From Microbulbifer salipaludis (GTDB lineage: Bacteria; Pseudomonadota; Gammaproteobacteria; Pseudomonadales; Cellvibrionaceae), in NCBI RefSeq assembly GCF_017303155.1, contig NZ_JAEKJR010000002.1, forward strand, positions 1,984,001 to 2,048,000: a stretch of 64,000 nt of DNA, given 5' to 3'. The notes beneath the pieces were generated by a model. The model ran no database searches. It saw nothing but the letters and a program-made list of their open reading frames with translations, and had not been told where the DNA came from. The translations under genes and the position numbers were made by a program. Positions 46,357 to 56,352 of the stretch are shown one piece after another (position 1 is the stretch's first letter; the number at the start of each line of letters is the position of its first letter).

Positions 46357-49300
46357 ATGGCCAACCCCAACTCCTTGTCTGATTTACTGTCCCGTGCACG
46401 CCCGAAGGTAGAGCGGGAACTGCAAAACCTGCCGCCCCCCTACACGCTGTTTTTTTCCATCAGTGATGGCAAACAGCGAGCCAGGGTGTGCCACGCGCGC
46501 GGCAAAGACCTCGACGCCCTCTGGCGCAAGCTTGCCGCCCAGGCCCGGAAGCTGCTCGCATCGGCAAAGATGCACGGGCGCTGGCTGCGTATCGACTGGG
46601 TAATGCACGCCGAGCCCATGGACTGGCGCACCCTGCGGCAGAAATTCGAAAATACCAAACGCGGTTACTTCCGCTATGGGCTGGCACTGGACAGTGATTG
46701 GAAAATTGCCTTTCTGGAGCAGGAGCTCAATGGCAATGCCATGCTGTACGGAGGCAATAAAGTGGCCTACGCCACGGTCAATGAAAGCCGTTTCCGCGCC
46801 TATACCAACCTGCGTTTTGGCCGCAAGACGCCGCTTAATTTCGATGACGATACCCCGGTCACCCGCCTGCATATGGAAGGCCTGTTCGTCGATGCCAACA
46901 CCGACCCGCAATTACTGTACGGCCCCGGCCGCAATGCCGGACGCCGGCGGATCGACACACTGGATGAGCCAACGGCCTATCACGTGGTTGACACCAGTAC
47001 CCGTTATCTCGCCTCCCAGGTATTGAAAAGTGGGCGCTTTGAATACGGCTGGCATTGCTGTTTCGACCGCCCCATTGGCACCTACAACACACTGCGCCAC
47101 GCGAGTTCTACCTACGCCATGACCGAAGGCTGGGAAGTGAACCGCGATACCCACACCAAGCGCGCCATCGACCGCGCGCTCAATTACCTCACGCAAAAGC
47201 TCATCAAAACCGCGCTGTTGCCGTCGGGCGAAGAAGCCGCCTTTCTGGTGGAAGCCAATGGCGAAATTAAACTCGGCGGCAATGCGGTGTGCCTTCTCGC
47301 GCTGGTGAAATACATTGAGCTCAACGACAGCGACGCGGTACGGGATCAATACACCGGGTTACTGGAGAAACTGGCGCTAGGTATCCGCTTTATGCAGGAC
47401 CAGGCCACCGGCAAGTTCGTGCATGTACTGCAGTACCCGGAACTTACCGTCAAGGATGAATTCCGGATCATCTACTACGATGGCGAAGCCGCTTTTGGAC
47501 TGATGCGGCTGTATGGACTGACCAAAGATGCGCGCTGGCTGCACATTGTGGAAACGGCCTTTGAATACTTTATTGCCAACAACCACTGGCAGGCCCACGA
47601 CCACTGGCTCAGCTACTGCGTCAATGAGCTGACCCTGTATCGCCCGGAAGAACGCTACTACCAGTTCGGCATACAGAATGTGGTTGGCCATCTGGACTTC
47701 ATTATCGAGCGCATCACAACCTTCCCCACCCTGCTGGAGTTGATGATGGCCGCCGAACGGATGGTTACCCGGCTTCGTCAGGAAAAAACATTTTCCCATC
47801 TGCTGGCGCAGTTAGACCTGGACAAGTTCTACCACGCGTTGCATACCCGCGCCATGTACCTGTTGAATGGCTATTTCTGGCCCGAGTACGCGATGTTCTT
47901 CAAGAATCCGGCGAAGATCGTCGGCAGCTTTTATATTCGCCACCATGCGTTCCGGGTGCGCATTGACGATGTAGAGCATTACCTCTCCGGGTTTGTGGCC
48001 TTCCGCAAATATCTGCTGAACGGCGGTTGTCCAAAAGACATCGGCCCCTATCAGCAAATGCCGCCGGTGCCGGCACTAAACGAAAGCCGGTTATCCACCC
48101 TCGCCTGGGGCGGCGATGTAAACCTGGCTCGCCGCCAGCACTACCGCACCGAGCAACTGGGCGAAGAGCAGGTCCTCGGTCGCATTCCCGCGCTCAGCAA
48201 TGCGGACCTGAGTCTGGTCAATCTGGAATGCGTCGTCGCCACTACCGGTGAACAGGGCGTCGACAAGGGCGAGAAATCGCCCTACTACTACCGGGCACGC
48301 CCGGAGATGCTGAAACTCCTGTGCAGGGCCCAAATCGACGGCGTCACTACCGCCAACAACCACAGTGGCGACTACGGTAATCAGGCCCTGCTGGAGCAGG
48401 GCTTCTGGCTCAATGCCGTAGGCATCGGGCACACGGGCAGCGGCGCCAACCTGGAGGCGGCACTGCAGCCGCTGATTCGCCCTGCGGGCGATCTGAACGT
48501 CGCGATCTTTTCACTGGATGCAACACAGGCAACCTTTGCCGCCGGCACCCGCCAACCAGGATGTGCCTTCCTGTCGCTGCGCAACCCGCAAGCCTGGGCA
48601 CAGCTGCTGCAACCGCGCATCGCCGCCGCACGCCGGCGCGCACACGTCGTTGTCGTCGCGGTGCACTGGGGGGACAATCTGGAAACCGAACCCGGTGCCG
48701 CAGAAATCGCCGTGGGCCACCAGATTATTGACGCCGGTGCGGATGCGGTGCTCGGCACCAGTGCGCATATTCTACAGGGCATTGAAATTTACAAGCACCG
48801 GCCAATCATCCACGATGCCGGCGACCTGCTGTTTGACTCGGTGCGCAAAACACTGAAAGACAGCGGGATTTTTCAACTCTCCCTCAGCCATCGCGGTGTC
48901 GAGAAAGTGCTCTTCTTTCCGGTGGGTTCCGGGTTCGGCTTCAGCCATCAACTCACCGGGCTGGGTGCCGGCGCGGTCACCCAACGTTTCGCCGAACTGT
49001 GTGCGGCACTGGGCACCAACCTGCAGCCCTTGCCGGATGGCAGTGGGCAAATCCTGCTGACACCACCGGCCCGCGCGCAACATACCCTGCCCGCTGCCCC
49101 CGGAACACAAACGCATCCGGAAAAGCTGGATAGTATTCAGCGCCCACTGCATCCGCACTGGTTTACCGATCAGGTTCCACTAGATGCACGCATTACGCAG
49201 CGGGACTTCGGACCGCTGCGCTTGCTCGGGCTGCGTTACCGGCCCGCAAACATTGAACAGCGCCGGCTGCTGTTTGTGGAAACCTTCTGGACACTGAACC

Positions 49301-51171
49301 CCGAGCGGCAGGCACCACTCACGGAGAACTTGCGGCTCGATATCCGTGCAGTGCCGATCCAGGATCCACAGGCACACTGCTGGGGAAAATCCATGGACCA
49401 CGACCCCTGCGACTGGCAGCTGCCCACTAGCCGTTGGCAACCAGGGGTCATCTACCGGGATTTTTATGGCCTGCGCCCGCCGGCCAACAAACATCTGCGC
49501 AACGGCGACCTCCGCCTCGAGATAGGACTGATCGGGCCGGAGACACAACTTCGCCCGGTGCCCGTGCTCGAATCTCCCATACCGGTGAACATCGCCGGAT
49601 TACCGGAAAACCCCAATACCATCGACGGGCGAAATCCGCCGGTCTATCGTAGTGAATTCCCCCCCTGTGCCTTCGAGCACACCCCCGGTCAAACCTGGAA
49701 TGCACAGCAGCTGGCCGAAATTACCGGTGGCCAGTGGATCGTGAAGCCACCGCAGGGCTGGTATGTACGCAGCGTGGTTTCCGGGCAGAGTTTTATCGCA
49801 CAGTCCCTGAATCCAACGCTGTTTGTGGCCCACCGAAGCAGTGACCGCGCCTATCATGAACGCAGCTCGCTGAGCAAATACACCAAATGGGACCTGCACG
49901 ATAAGCTGCCCGAAATCGTGCAGCAGGCCGGCGCCCGGCTCGGTGCCGTGATGGTAGAAAAACCCGTACCGGGACTGCCGCCGGAGTTACCCGTGCTGCA
50001 GGTCAGCGATCCGATTCAGGCGATCGTGGAGCTGGGTCTGGCGGCGCGGCAGCGCTACCAGGGTGATGTCATCGCCGTGACCGGCACCGCAGGAAAATCC
50101 TCCACATTGAAAATGCTCGGCACCATGCTGGGCGGCAAAGAAAAGGTTCTCACCAGTCTGGGCAACTACAACTCGCGGGTAGGCGCACCCTCAATGCTGG
50201 CCAGCCTGAGTGCGGACCATCAGGCTGCGGTGATCGAGGTTGCCCAGAGCGCATTGTGGATGCGCCAGGGCCCGATCACCCGGCGCATTCAGCCGACCAT
50301 TGCCCTGATTACCGGTATCGGCGTTTCGCAAACCACCAGCCAGGTAAAAACCACCCGGGATACGGCCAAGTGGAAATCCCGAATCTTCGATGGGTTGAGC
50401 GGCCGCGCGGTGGCGATTGTCGGTGAGCACCTGTTGCACTTCGACTACATCAAAAAGCAAGCCAGCCGTTTCGCCAAACGGGTGATCGTCTTCGGTCGCA
50501 GTGAAGCTGCGGAAGTGCGGATTACACGTATCGATGCAGATAACTTGAGTAGTCGGGTAACCCTGCAAATCGCCGGTAAACAGCTGCAGTTTACCGTGCC
50601 GGCGCCGAGCCTGGGGATGGTCTACAACGCGGTGGCGTCTCTGTGTGCGGTGTATGCCATGGGCGAATCTGCCGAGCAGGCAGCCGAGGCCCTGCAGAGT
50701 TTCGTTCTCGACGAGGGGCACCTGGACCAGGGAACACTCTACCTCCCCGACGGTGAGGTGCGTGTGATTGATGACAGCTGGAATGCGACCGTCAGCTCAA
50801 TGCTAAATGCATTCTCGGTGCTTGCGGATACACCACTTTCCGGGAATGGAAGGAAAATTGCCGCTCTGGGACGCATCGTGCAGCTGGGTGACCAGGCCGC
50901 GGATTTGCACCGCAGCCTTGCGCAGCCCCTGATCGAAACCGGTGTACAGCTGGTGGTGACCCACGGTAGTGAAATGCAATTCCTTCGCGACACATTGCCC
51001 GAGTCCCTGTTGGGGCCACACTTCTCGACTGCGGAAGCGCTGGCCCGCTATCTCGCGGACGCGCTGCGCCCATCCGACCTGCTACTGATCAAGGGTTCCC
51101 GACGGGACTCCGACTTCGGTTCACTGCCGCAGCTTCTCAAGCAGTTGATGGCACGGGAGGAGCCCGCCTGA
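46357..51171 (+). CDS. Fusion of alpha/alpha-barrel-like region, CapA-like domain and MurF/CapB-like ligase
   Basis: I choose ATG 46357 (CAGGAA upstream), giving 1604 residues. Residues 1-560 are helical; 305-440 resemble (alpha/alpha)-barrel epimerase or glycosidase folds. From about 581 (LAWGGDVNLARR) to 890 is a CapA/PgsA-like metallophosphatase-fold domain with TTANNHSGDYG, VAVHWGDNLE and GTSAHILQG. After a linker, residues 1110-1604 form a Mur ligase: MurF-like N-domain (WNAQQLAEITGGQW), P-loop GTAGKSST (about 1242), and a C-domain with VIDDSWNATVSSM. CapA and CapB make poly-gamma-glutamate elsewhere. The single-chain order here suggests an ATP-dependent amide polymer or peptide ligase with its own extracellular-type domain. 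No signal peptide is evident. It converges on the secretion operon. Confidence 0.8.
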   Translation: MANPNSLSDLLSRARPKVERELQNLPPPYTLFFSISDGKQRARVCHARGKDLDALWRKLAAQARKLLASAKMHGRWLRIDWVMHAEPMDWRTLRQKFENTKRGYFRYGLALDSDWKIAFLEQELNGNAMLYGGNKVAYATVNESRFRAYTNLRFGRKTPLNFDDDTPVTRLHMEGLFVDANTDPQLLYGPGRNAGRRRIDTLDEPTAYHVVDTSTRYLASQVLKSGRFEYGWHCCFDRPIGTYNTLRHASSTYAMTEGWEVNRDTHTKRAIDRALNYLTQKLIKTALLPSGEEAAFLVEANGEIKLGGNAVCLLALVKYIELNDSDAVRDQYTGLLEKLALGIRFMQDQATGKFVHVLQYPELTVKDEFRIIYYDGEAAFGLMRLYGLTKDARWLHIVETAFEYFIANNHWQAHDHWLSYCVNELTLYRPEERYYQFGIQNVVGHLDFIIERITTFPTLLELMMAAERMVTRLRQEKTFSHLLAQLDLDKFYHALHTRAMYLLNGYFWPEYAMFFKNPAKIVGSFYIRHHAFRVRIDDVEHYLSGFVAFRKYLLNGGCPKDIGPYQQMPPVPALNESRLSTLAWGGDVNLARRQHYRTEQLGEEQVLGRIPALSNADLSLVNLECVVATTGEQGVDKGEKSPYYYRARPEMLKLLCRAQIDGVTTANNHSGDYGNQALLEQGFWLNAVGIGHTGSGANLEAALQPLIRPAGDLNVAIFSLDATQATFAAGTRQPGCAFLSLRNPQAWAQLLQPRIAAARRRAHVVVVAVHWGDNLETEPGAAEIAVGHQIIDAGADAVLGTSAHILQGIEIYKHRPIIHDAGDLLFDSVRKTLKDSGIFQLSLSHRGVEKVLFFPVGSGFGFSHQLTGLGAGAVTQRFAELCAALGTNLQPLPDGSGQILLTPPARAQHTLPAAPGTQTHPEKLDSIQRPLHPHWFTDQVPLDARITQRDFGPLRLLGLRYRPANIEQRRLLFVETFWTLNPERQAPLTENLRLDIRAVPIQDPQAHCWGKSMDHDPCDWQLPTSRWQPGVIYRDFYGLRPPANKHLRNGDLRLEIGLIGPETQLRPVPVLESPIPVNIAGLPENPNTIDGRNPPVYRSEFPPCAFEHTPGQTWNAQQLAEITGGQWIVKPPQGWYVRSVVSGQSFIAQSLNPTLFVAHRSSDRAYHERSSLSKYTKWDLHDKLPEIVQQAGARLGAVMVEKPVPGLPPELPVLQVSDPIQAIVELGLAARQRYQGDVIAVTGTAGKSSTLKMLGTMLGGKEKVLTSLGNYNSRVGAPSMLASLSADHQAAVIEVAQSALWMRQGPITRRIQPTIALITGIGVSQTTSQVKTTRDTAKWKSRIFDGLSGRAVAIVGEHLLHFDYIKKQASRFAKRVIVFGRSEAAEVRITRIDADNLSSRVTLQIAGKQLQFTVPAPSLGMVYNAVASLCAVYAMGESAEQAAEALQSFVLDEGHLDQGTLYLPDGEVRVIDDSWNATVSSMLNAFSVLADTPLSGNGRKIAALGRIVQLGDQAADLHRSLAQPLIETGVQLVVTHGSEMQFLRDTLPESLLGPHFSTAEALARYLADALRPSDLLLIKGSRRDSDFGSLPQLLKQLMAREEPA

Positions 51172-51216
51172 CGCGGCGCTTCTTCCCGTACTTTGGTTGG
51201 GTTGGGATTGATATGG

Positions 51217-51912
51217 CTAGGACGATGGCGCGTCCGTCTCCGCCATTGCAAACTGCTGTGCCTTTTGCAATGGCAGCATCGTGCCCCCGCGACGTTTTAC
51301 CGACTGGCTTTCGATTTTTACATTAAAGGCGATACAAATACGCAGTGAATCGTCTTCCACCGGATTCACATAGTGGAGCAGCCAGTGCGGGAAAATCACC
51401 AGCCGGCCAGCGCGGGGCACCACACGCACACGGCTGCCGAAGCTGCTATTGGGGAGCTCCGCCTGAATGCACAGCATCCGCGGGTCGAGAAACTCAATAT
51501 TGCCACTACTCACGCTTTTCTCTTTTACCAGGTCGGACTTTACGTAATATACACCCGACCAGGTACAGGATTCGTGATTGTGGATTTTGCGATAGCTGTC
51601 TGCGCGCGACACATTCGCCCAGGCGTGCGCCAGCATATCCTGCGCTTTCGGATTGTACTTCTGCTTGGTCGCCTTCAGGGTAATTTCCTTGATGCCGTTG
51701 ATCACCCATTTCTTGAAAAGAGCGATTTCTTCATATGGCCACTCGAGAAAATCTTTCTGTGAATCCCAGCTGCCGATATTCGACCGTTTCATCCCCGGCG
51801 TGCGGGATTCCATGTCCAGGATGATCTCCATGAGCCGGTGATTGACCGGTCCGGACTCCTCCATATCGCGCACCAGAATGGGAGTGCTGAATGCGGTCCT
51901 GATCGTATGCAT
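51217..51912 (-). CDS. Putative 2OG-Fe(II) oxygenase (TIGR02466-like)
   Basis: The 231-residue protein resembles the putative 2OG-Fe(II) oxygenase group: start RTAFSTPILVRDME, central NHESCTWSGVYYVKS, and C-terminal RLVIFPHWLLHYVNPVEDDSLRICIAFN, with His of FPHWLLH and the Arg of SLRICIAFN as likely iron and 2-oxoglutarate ligands. These enzymes hydroxylate unactivated carbons; several act on peptide side chains, including Asp. It is the last gene of the operon, 65 bp after the ATP-grasp gene. Given its neighbours it may hydroxylate the ligase product or the Asp-rich secreted protein, which is inference. Confidence 0.72.
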   Translation of the reverse strand: MHTIRTAFSTPILVRDMEESGPVNHRLMEIILDMESRTPGMKRSNIGSWDSQKDFLEWPYEEIALFKKWVINGIKEITLKATKQKYNPKAQDMLAHAWANVSRADSYRKIHNHESCTWSGVYYVKSDLVKEKSVSSGNIEFLDPRMLCIQAELPNSSFGSRVRVVPRAGRLVIFPHWLLHYVNPVEDDSLRICIAFNVKIESQSVKRRGGTMLPLQKAQQFAMAETDAPSS

Positions 51913-51977
51913 AGTCTTGCCTCAACTATTTCCTGCCAGCTTCCCTGCAACCTTCCCTGCAAGGTAAATAAAACCGA

Positions 51978-54068
51978 TTATCCAATGATGTTAAACCGGG
52001 TTTTACCGGTACAGGGTTGTTCGCTGCGTTCTACAGACTCGACCCTGGCCAAATCCGGACCCTGCCGGCACAAGGCGTCGAGGCTGTCTATGGCCGCGGG
52101 CGTACCCTCCAGCACCGCCTCCAGTATGCCAACGTCATTTTGTTGCCGGTTGCGCGCCCAGCCACTAATACTGTGCAATAGTGCTTTGTTTTTGAGCCAG
52201 CGCCGAAACCCAACCCCCTGAACAGCACCGCGAAGTACAAACCGTTCGCACACTTTCTGTACCCGGGGCTCCATCTTCAATGCGGACCGAACCAGGGCAC
52301 CGGCAACATCGCGGCCATCGCCCTGATCCGGGAAGTGATGCCAGTAGAGCCTGGGATTACATACTGCATCGGTGACCTGCCACGGTTGCTCTCCCATGTC
52401 CCGGCTGATATCCGCCGCATACAGGTCGATGCCGACGAAGGGCGGATCGAAAATGGCCGTCAGGGTCTGATCAATAATCGGCAGCACACTCGCATGCACC
52501 AGGTCACCGACCTCAATCCGGGTACTACTCTCACCCCGTTCCCCAGGGCGAATTAACAGGGCCGACACCAGCTTCCCGTCGATCACCAGCAAGCGAAAGC
52601 GATGCAAGCTCTGCCGGTTGGCGGCTTTGTAACCGGCGCTGGCTGGCAGTATGTCATCCAGCCAAACGCGGTTGCGGGTCACCTTCCGTGAAACCATGCG
52701 CACACCTTCCGGCATGCCACTCAGGAAAAGGCACTGGCGGGTCGGCCCGACAAGTCGAAATACATTTTTCGACAGCGGTTCCACCGGTACATTCTGCGCA
52801 TAGGCCGCCTGCTGTATCAGGCTGACCTGAGATGCCTCGCCTTCGGAAAAGACCTGTTCGTAGTGATGACTGGCATAGGACTCTGCCAGCGCAATGACGG
52901 GCTCGGCATGCCCGGTGGCGAGCCCGGCGCCCTCTGGCGAAAAAGCCTGCGCGATCAATCGATCGGGCACGTCAATGGCACGACCATAGGAAGGAAAGAC
53001 TGCATCACATATCCCGGGATTGGAATTGACCTCAATGATGTACCCACGGGGTGAGCCCGCCTTCCACACCGAGGGAGCAACCTGAATCAGATCGACACCC
53101 ACCTGAACCAGACCGGGAAAACACCGCGCGGCCCGCTCCGCGGTGGTCAGCAAATCCTTGTGCAGATGGTCAAATACCTGCACGGTTTCACCGCCTGCCG
53201 ATGTATTCGCCACACTGGCGAGCTGCACCTTTTCACCGGCCGCCGGCACTGTATCCAGCGAGATACCTTTGCGCTCCAACAGGTCGAACCGTTTGATCAG
53301 ATCGAGACGGAGGCTCGGATTTTTCTTTCGCACCGCATTCTTTTTATCCACCAGCACGCGAATACTGTGCTGCCCGTCGCCCACCACATGGGCCGGCTCA
53401 CGCACGTAAGCGGCTTCTGCCTTCCCGGCAATCACAATGATCCGAACATCCTGGCCAACAATATTCTGTTCCACAACAACCGTTCGGCTCTCCTTGCGGG
53501 CAAAGGTCCAGGCGTTGGCAAACTCCGCTTCGTCAGCCACCCCGCTGGTCACACCTAGCCCCGACGAACCGTTAGCGGGCTTTACCGTTACTGGCACTCC
53601 GGCCTGCTGAAAGAAATACAACGCCGTTTCATAGTCCTGAAAGACACCACCGGACGGGACTGGCACGCCCTCAGCCGCCATTATCTGCTTGGCAATGTGT
53701 TTCTGCCGGGCGCAATAAGTGTAAACCGCCGAATTGGCTGGCGAGTTTTGACGAAAAATTACCCGGCGTTGCCTGTTGAATACTTCAAATATCAAACGGC
53801 GGTGGTACCGGACATCCAGCCCTTTCGCCACCGCCGCATTGCAGAGCAGCTGGATGCCTATGTCATCCTGGCTGTGCAACAGCGGGGAAGAAGAGTAATC
53901 GTTTTCAGCGCACGCCTGCATGATCGCAGCGACCGGTAGCGCTTCCTGTGCCGCACTCCGCGAACCGGGGTCCGCGGTGGTCGCTGTGCCCTGGTCTTCG
54001 CCCACGGCCGCACCGGGAGACCTCGTCGGATCTGTAGCAGCCTTTTGATCACCAGTCATCTCGTGCAT
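51978..54068 (-). CDS. Cyanophycin-synthetase-like ATP-grasp ligase fused to acylphosphatase
   Basis: The start ATG 54068 overlaps the previous stop by one base; the longer frame is not needed. The 696-residue protein has a central ATP-grasp domain closely like that of cyanophycin synthetase: KHIAKQIMAAEGVPVP, VTVKPANGSSGLGVT, PAHVVGDGQHSIRVLVDKKN, YIIEVNSNPG. A second, degenerate ATP-grasp-like half follows (VGIDLYAADISRD...NPRLYWHHF), then a C-terminal acylphosphatase domain (VLRGAVQGVGFRRWLKNKA, GWARNRQQNDVGI). Cyanophycin synthetase normally also has a Mur-ligase domain; here that activity is in the convergent 1604-residue protein. ATP-grasp ligases activate carboxyls as acyl-phosphates, which the fused acylphosphatase could hydrolyse (inferred). 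Confidence 0.85.
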   Translation of the reverse strand: MHEMTGDQKAATDPTRSPGAAVGEDQGTATTADPGSRSAAQEALPVAAIMQACAENDYSSSPLLHSQDDIGIQLLCNAAVAKGLDVRYHRRLIFEVFNRQRRVIFRQNSPANSAVYTYCARQKHIAKQIMAAEGVPVPSGGVFQDYETALYFFQQAGVPVTVKPANGSSGLGVTSGVADEAEFANAWTFARKESRTVVVEQNIVGQDVRIIVIAGKAEAAYVREPAHVVGDGQHSIRVLVDKKNAVRKKNPSLRLDLIKRFDLLERKGISLDTVPAAGEKVQLASVANTSAGGETVQVFDHLHKDLLTTAERAARCFPGLVQVGVDLIQVAPSVWKAGSPRGYIIEVNSNPGICDAVFPSYGRAIDVPDRLIAQAFSPEGAGLATGHAEPVIALAESYASHHYEQVFSEGEASQVSLIQQAAYAQNVPVEPLSKNVFRLVGPTRQCLFLSGMPEGVRMVSRKVTRNRVWLDDILPASAGYKAANRQSLHRFRLLVIDGKLVSALLIRPGERGESSTRIEVGDLVHASVLPIIDQTLTAIFDPPFVGIDLYAADISRDMGEQPWQVTDAVCNPRLYWHHFPDQGDGRDVAGALVRSALKMEPRVQKVCERFVLRGAVQGVGFRRWLKNKALLHSISGWARNRQQNDVGILEAVLEGTPAAIDSLDALCRQGPDLARVESVERSEQPCTGKTRFNIIG

Positions 54069-55018
54069 TACTCTGCTCCCTGCATTTCCAGGATACGCCA
54101 CTGCATATCCACATCGACCTCCCCCCGACGCTTGCTGACGCCGCGAGGAAAAAGGTTCGACCAGACCCAGACAGAATTTCGGTTCAGTACGATTTTGCTA
54201 TGACTGCCCACACCGAATCCGTAGCCAAAACGTGGGTCCAGCGCGAGATTCGCGTCCACGGGTATCCAGCGGCCTTCCAGATACACCTCCGCCGCATGGT
54301 GGTTTGGCTGGCTGAACTCGCGGTGCTCGGTAAACAGGAACTCGGAAGTCATACGCGCGGGATAGCCCATAGCCCGGGCAATCGCCACGAACAACGCCGC
54401 ATATTCGGTACAGTCACCTTGGCGCGCCGATACCGCGTACAGCGCACCGCGAGTCGACTGTCGGCGGTATTGAATCATTTGTTGGGGGGTTAGAAATGCG
54501 GCGCGCAGACGCGCCTCGGCATCGGCGTAACTGCGCTCAATATGGCGCGCGAGCCGCACAATTTCATCGGCTTCGGATTCGATGTATTTCGCGGGCCGAG
54601 TATAGACATCATGAGGGCGCGGCTGGCGAGGGCGTCGATCCAATTGCTGCGTGCTGGCGTGCAGCTGATAGTCTTGTACCAACAGATCAAAATAAATTTT
54701 CTTTGTGGACGTACTGCGTGCCGGAATCGTCCACTCCAGCTCCACATAATCGCCGGCACTATGCTTGAAAGGCTTGCGCAAAAAGCGCTGCACGTCATCG
54801 TGACGGATACCCAGCAGGCGCTGCTGCATGTGGCCCTCAACGGGCACAGCCACTCGATGCACATAGCCCTCAATCGGCTCTGCGGTACCATTCTCAATGG
54901 TGATTTCGGCAACCAGCGTCAGATACTGCGCATCGTTTCGGGTATCCGCAGATAGCCGGCTCGAGGCGGCCAATACCACAGGAATCAGGGGCAATAAGGC
55001 AATGAATTTCCACAACAT
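54068..55018 (-). CDS. Exported transglutaminase-core protein
   Basis: The 316-residue protein has a signal peptide (FIALLPLIPVVLAAS), a beta-rich N-domain and a transglutaminase core with triad Cys in RQGDCTEYAALFVAIARAMG, His in NHHAAEVYL and Asp in IPVDANLAL. Its length and motif differ from LapG (BTLCP) peptidases, although both share the fold. It lies 23 bp after hlyD and overlaps the ATP-grasp gene by one base, so it is made with the secretion system. It may process or crosslink the exported product in the periplasm. Confidence 0.8.
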   Translation of the reverse strand: MLWKFIALLPLIPVVLAASSRLSADTRNDAQYLTLVAEITIENGTAEPIEGYVHRVAVPVEGHMQQRLLGIRHDDVQRFLRKPFKHSAGDYVELEWTIPARSTSTKKIYFDLLVQDYQLHASTQQLDRRPRQPRPHDVYTRPAKYIESEADEIVRLARHIERSYADAEARLRAAFLTPQQMIQYRRQSTRGALYAVSARQGDCTEYAALFVAIARAMGYPARMTSEFLFTEHREFSQPNHHAAEVYLEGRWIPVDANLALDPRFGYGFGVGSHSKIVLNRNSVWVWSNLFPRGVSKRRGEVDVDMQWRILEMQGAE

Positions 55019-55041
55019 TCGGTTTCCTACCCTGGCCGGGA

Positions 55042-56352
55042 TCAGCGCTCACGCAACGCCTCGCCGGCCTGATTGAAGGGTTTCACCAGATAATCGAAAA
55101 CGGTCTTGGACCCGGTGCGCACATCCACCGTTGCCACCATGCCCGGGACAATCGGAAACTCCTTGCCAGCCCGGTTAAGCAGGCCGTCGTTCTCGGTAAG
55201 AATCAATACGCGGTAAAAGTACTCACCGGGCCGGGTTTCATCCTGAATCGTATCCGGTGAAATACTGGTCACCTTGCCATCCAGGCCACCATACACCGAA
55301 AAGTCGTAGGCCGTGATTTTCACCTTGGCATCCTGCCCGGGATGAATGAACGCGATATCCCGCGGCGATATTTTTGCTTCAATCAGGAGGCGGTCATCCA
55401 GCGGTACAATTTCCATCAGGCGGCCATTGGGTGGTAGAACACCGCCAATGGTTGTTATTTCAATGTCATTGACGATACCGCGGACCGGAGATTTCAAGGT
55501 AAGCCGCGTGAGGGAATCCGAGCGCCCTTCGATCACCGAGCGCAGAGCTTCTACCTCGGCGCTCACCGATGCCAGCTCCTCGCGGGCGCGCACCATATAC
55601 TCCGAGCGCACATCCTTGATCTTCAGGTCAATTTCCGATTTCTGGCGACTCAAGCGCAGGACTTCGACATTGCTCGCCGCACCGGAACTCACCAGCGAAC
55701 GGGTAATGGATAATTCGCTGTTAATCAGATCGCGGGATTCTTCGAGGCTGCTGAGCGAGTCACGCAGGCTTTTCTGCCGGGTCTGGTAGAGCCTGCGCTC
55801 CTTGGCAATCAATTCACTGTGCTGCTGCAAAGAATCGGGAAAGGCCAGCTCGGTACCATTGACCTCTGCACTCAAGCGCGCCGCACTGGCCAGTGCCGCA
55901 CGGTACCGCGCTTCACTCTCCTGCACATTGGAACGTACCTTGGTGGGATCCAGCTGTGCCAGGATCTGCCCGCGCTCGACAATGTCCCCCTCGGAGACAT
56001 TCAAACGCGCGAGAATCCCGCCCTCCAACGACTGGATCACCTGCGCCCGGGATGTGGGAATCACTTTTCCGGCGCCCTTCGACACTTCATCCACCGTGGC
56101 GAAATACGACCAGGCAACAAAGCACGCCAGTAACAGGAAGAAAATCCAGATTACGCGATTAGACCTGGCCAGACGGGAGTCGTCCGAATCTTCGCTGTAG
56201 TGGGCACCGGCATTGTGAAAGTCCGCTTCCAACATCGCCACGTTCGCGGCAACTGCCGGTGTCCCGGCTCGGTTACTGATGGCGGACTCATGTCCCGCGA
56301 GTGCATTGTCTTGCGCATTCTTGTGTACCTGCTGAGGTTTGCGTTCCGACAT
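55042..56352 (-). CDS. HlyD-family type I secretion adaptor
   Basis: The 436-residue protein has one N-terminal transmembrane helix (IWIFFLLLACFVAWSYFA), the lipoyl-like half GAGKVIPTSRAQVIQSLEGGILARLNVSEGDIV, a long coiled-coil hairpin (about residues 150-290) and the beta-barrel with ILTENDGLLNRAGKEFPIVPGMVATVDVRTG. It bridges the ABC exporter and TolC across the periplasm. It overlaps the ABC gene by one base (TGATG) and belongs to the LapC-type adaptors. Confidence 0.92.
   Translation of the reverse strand: MSERKPQQVHKNAQDNALAGHESAISNRAGTPAVAANVAMLEADFHNAGAHYSEDSDDSRLARSNRVIWIFFLLLACFVAWSYFATVDEVSKGAGKVIPTSRAQVIQSLEGGILARLNVSEGDIVERGQILAQLDPTKVRSNVQESEARYRAALASAARLSAEVNGTELAFPDSLQQHSELIAKERRLYQTRQKSLRDSLSSLEESRDLINSELSITRSLVSSGAASNVEVLRLSRQKSEIDLKIKDVRSEYMVRAREELASVSAEVEALRSVIEGRSDSLTRLTLKSPVRGIVNDIEITTIGGVLPPNGRLMEIVPLDDRLLIEAKISPRDIAFIHPGQDAKVKITAYDFSVYGGLDGKVTSISPDTIQDETRPGEYFYRVLILTENDGLLNRAGKEFPIVPGMVATVDVRTGSKTVFDYLVKPFNQAGEALRER

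Noticed and set aside
54068..55018. Assignment as LapG
   Set aside because: The core motifs are those of the standard transglutaminase domain with a separate beta-rich N-domain; LapG-type landmarks and LapD are missing.
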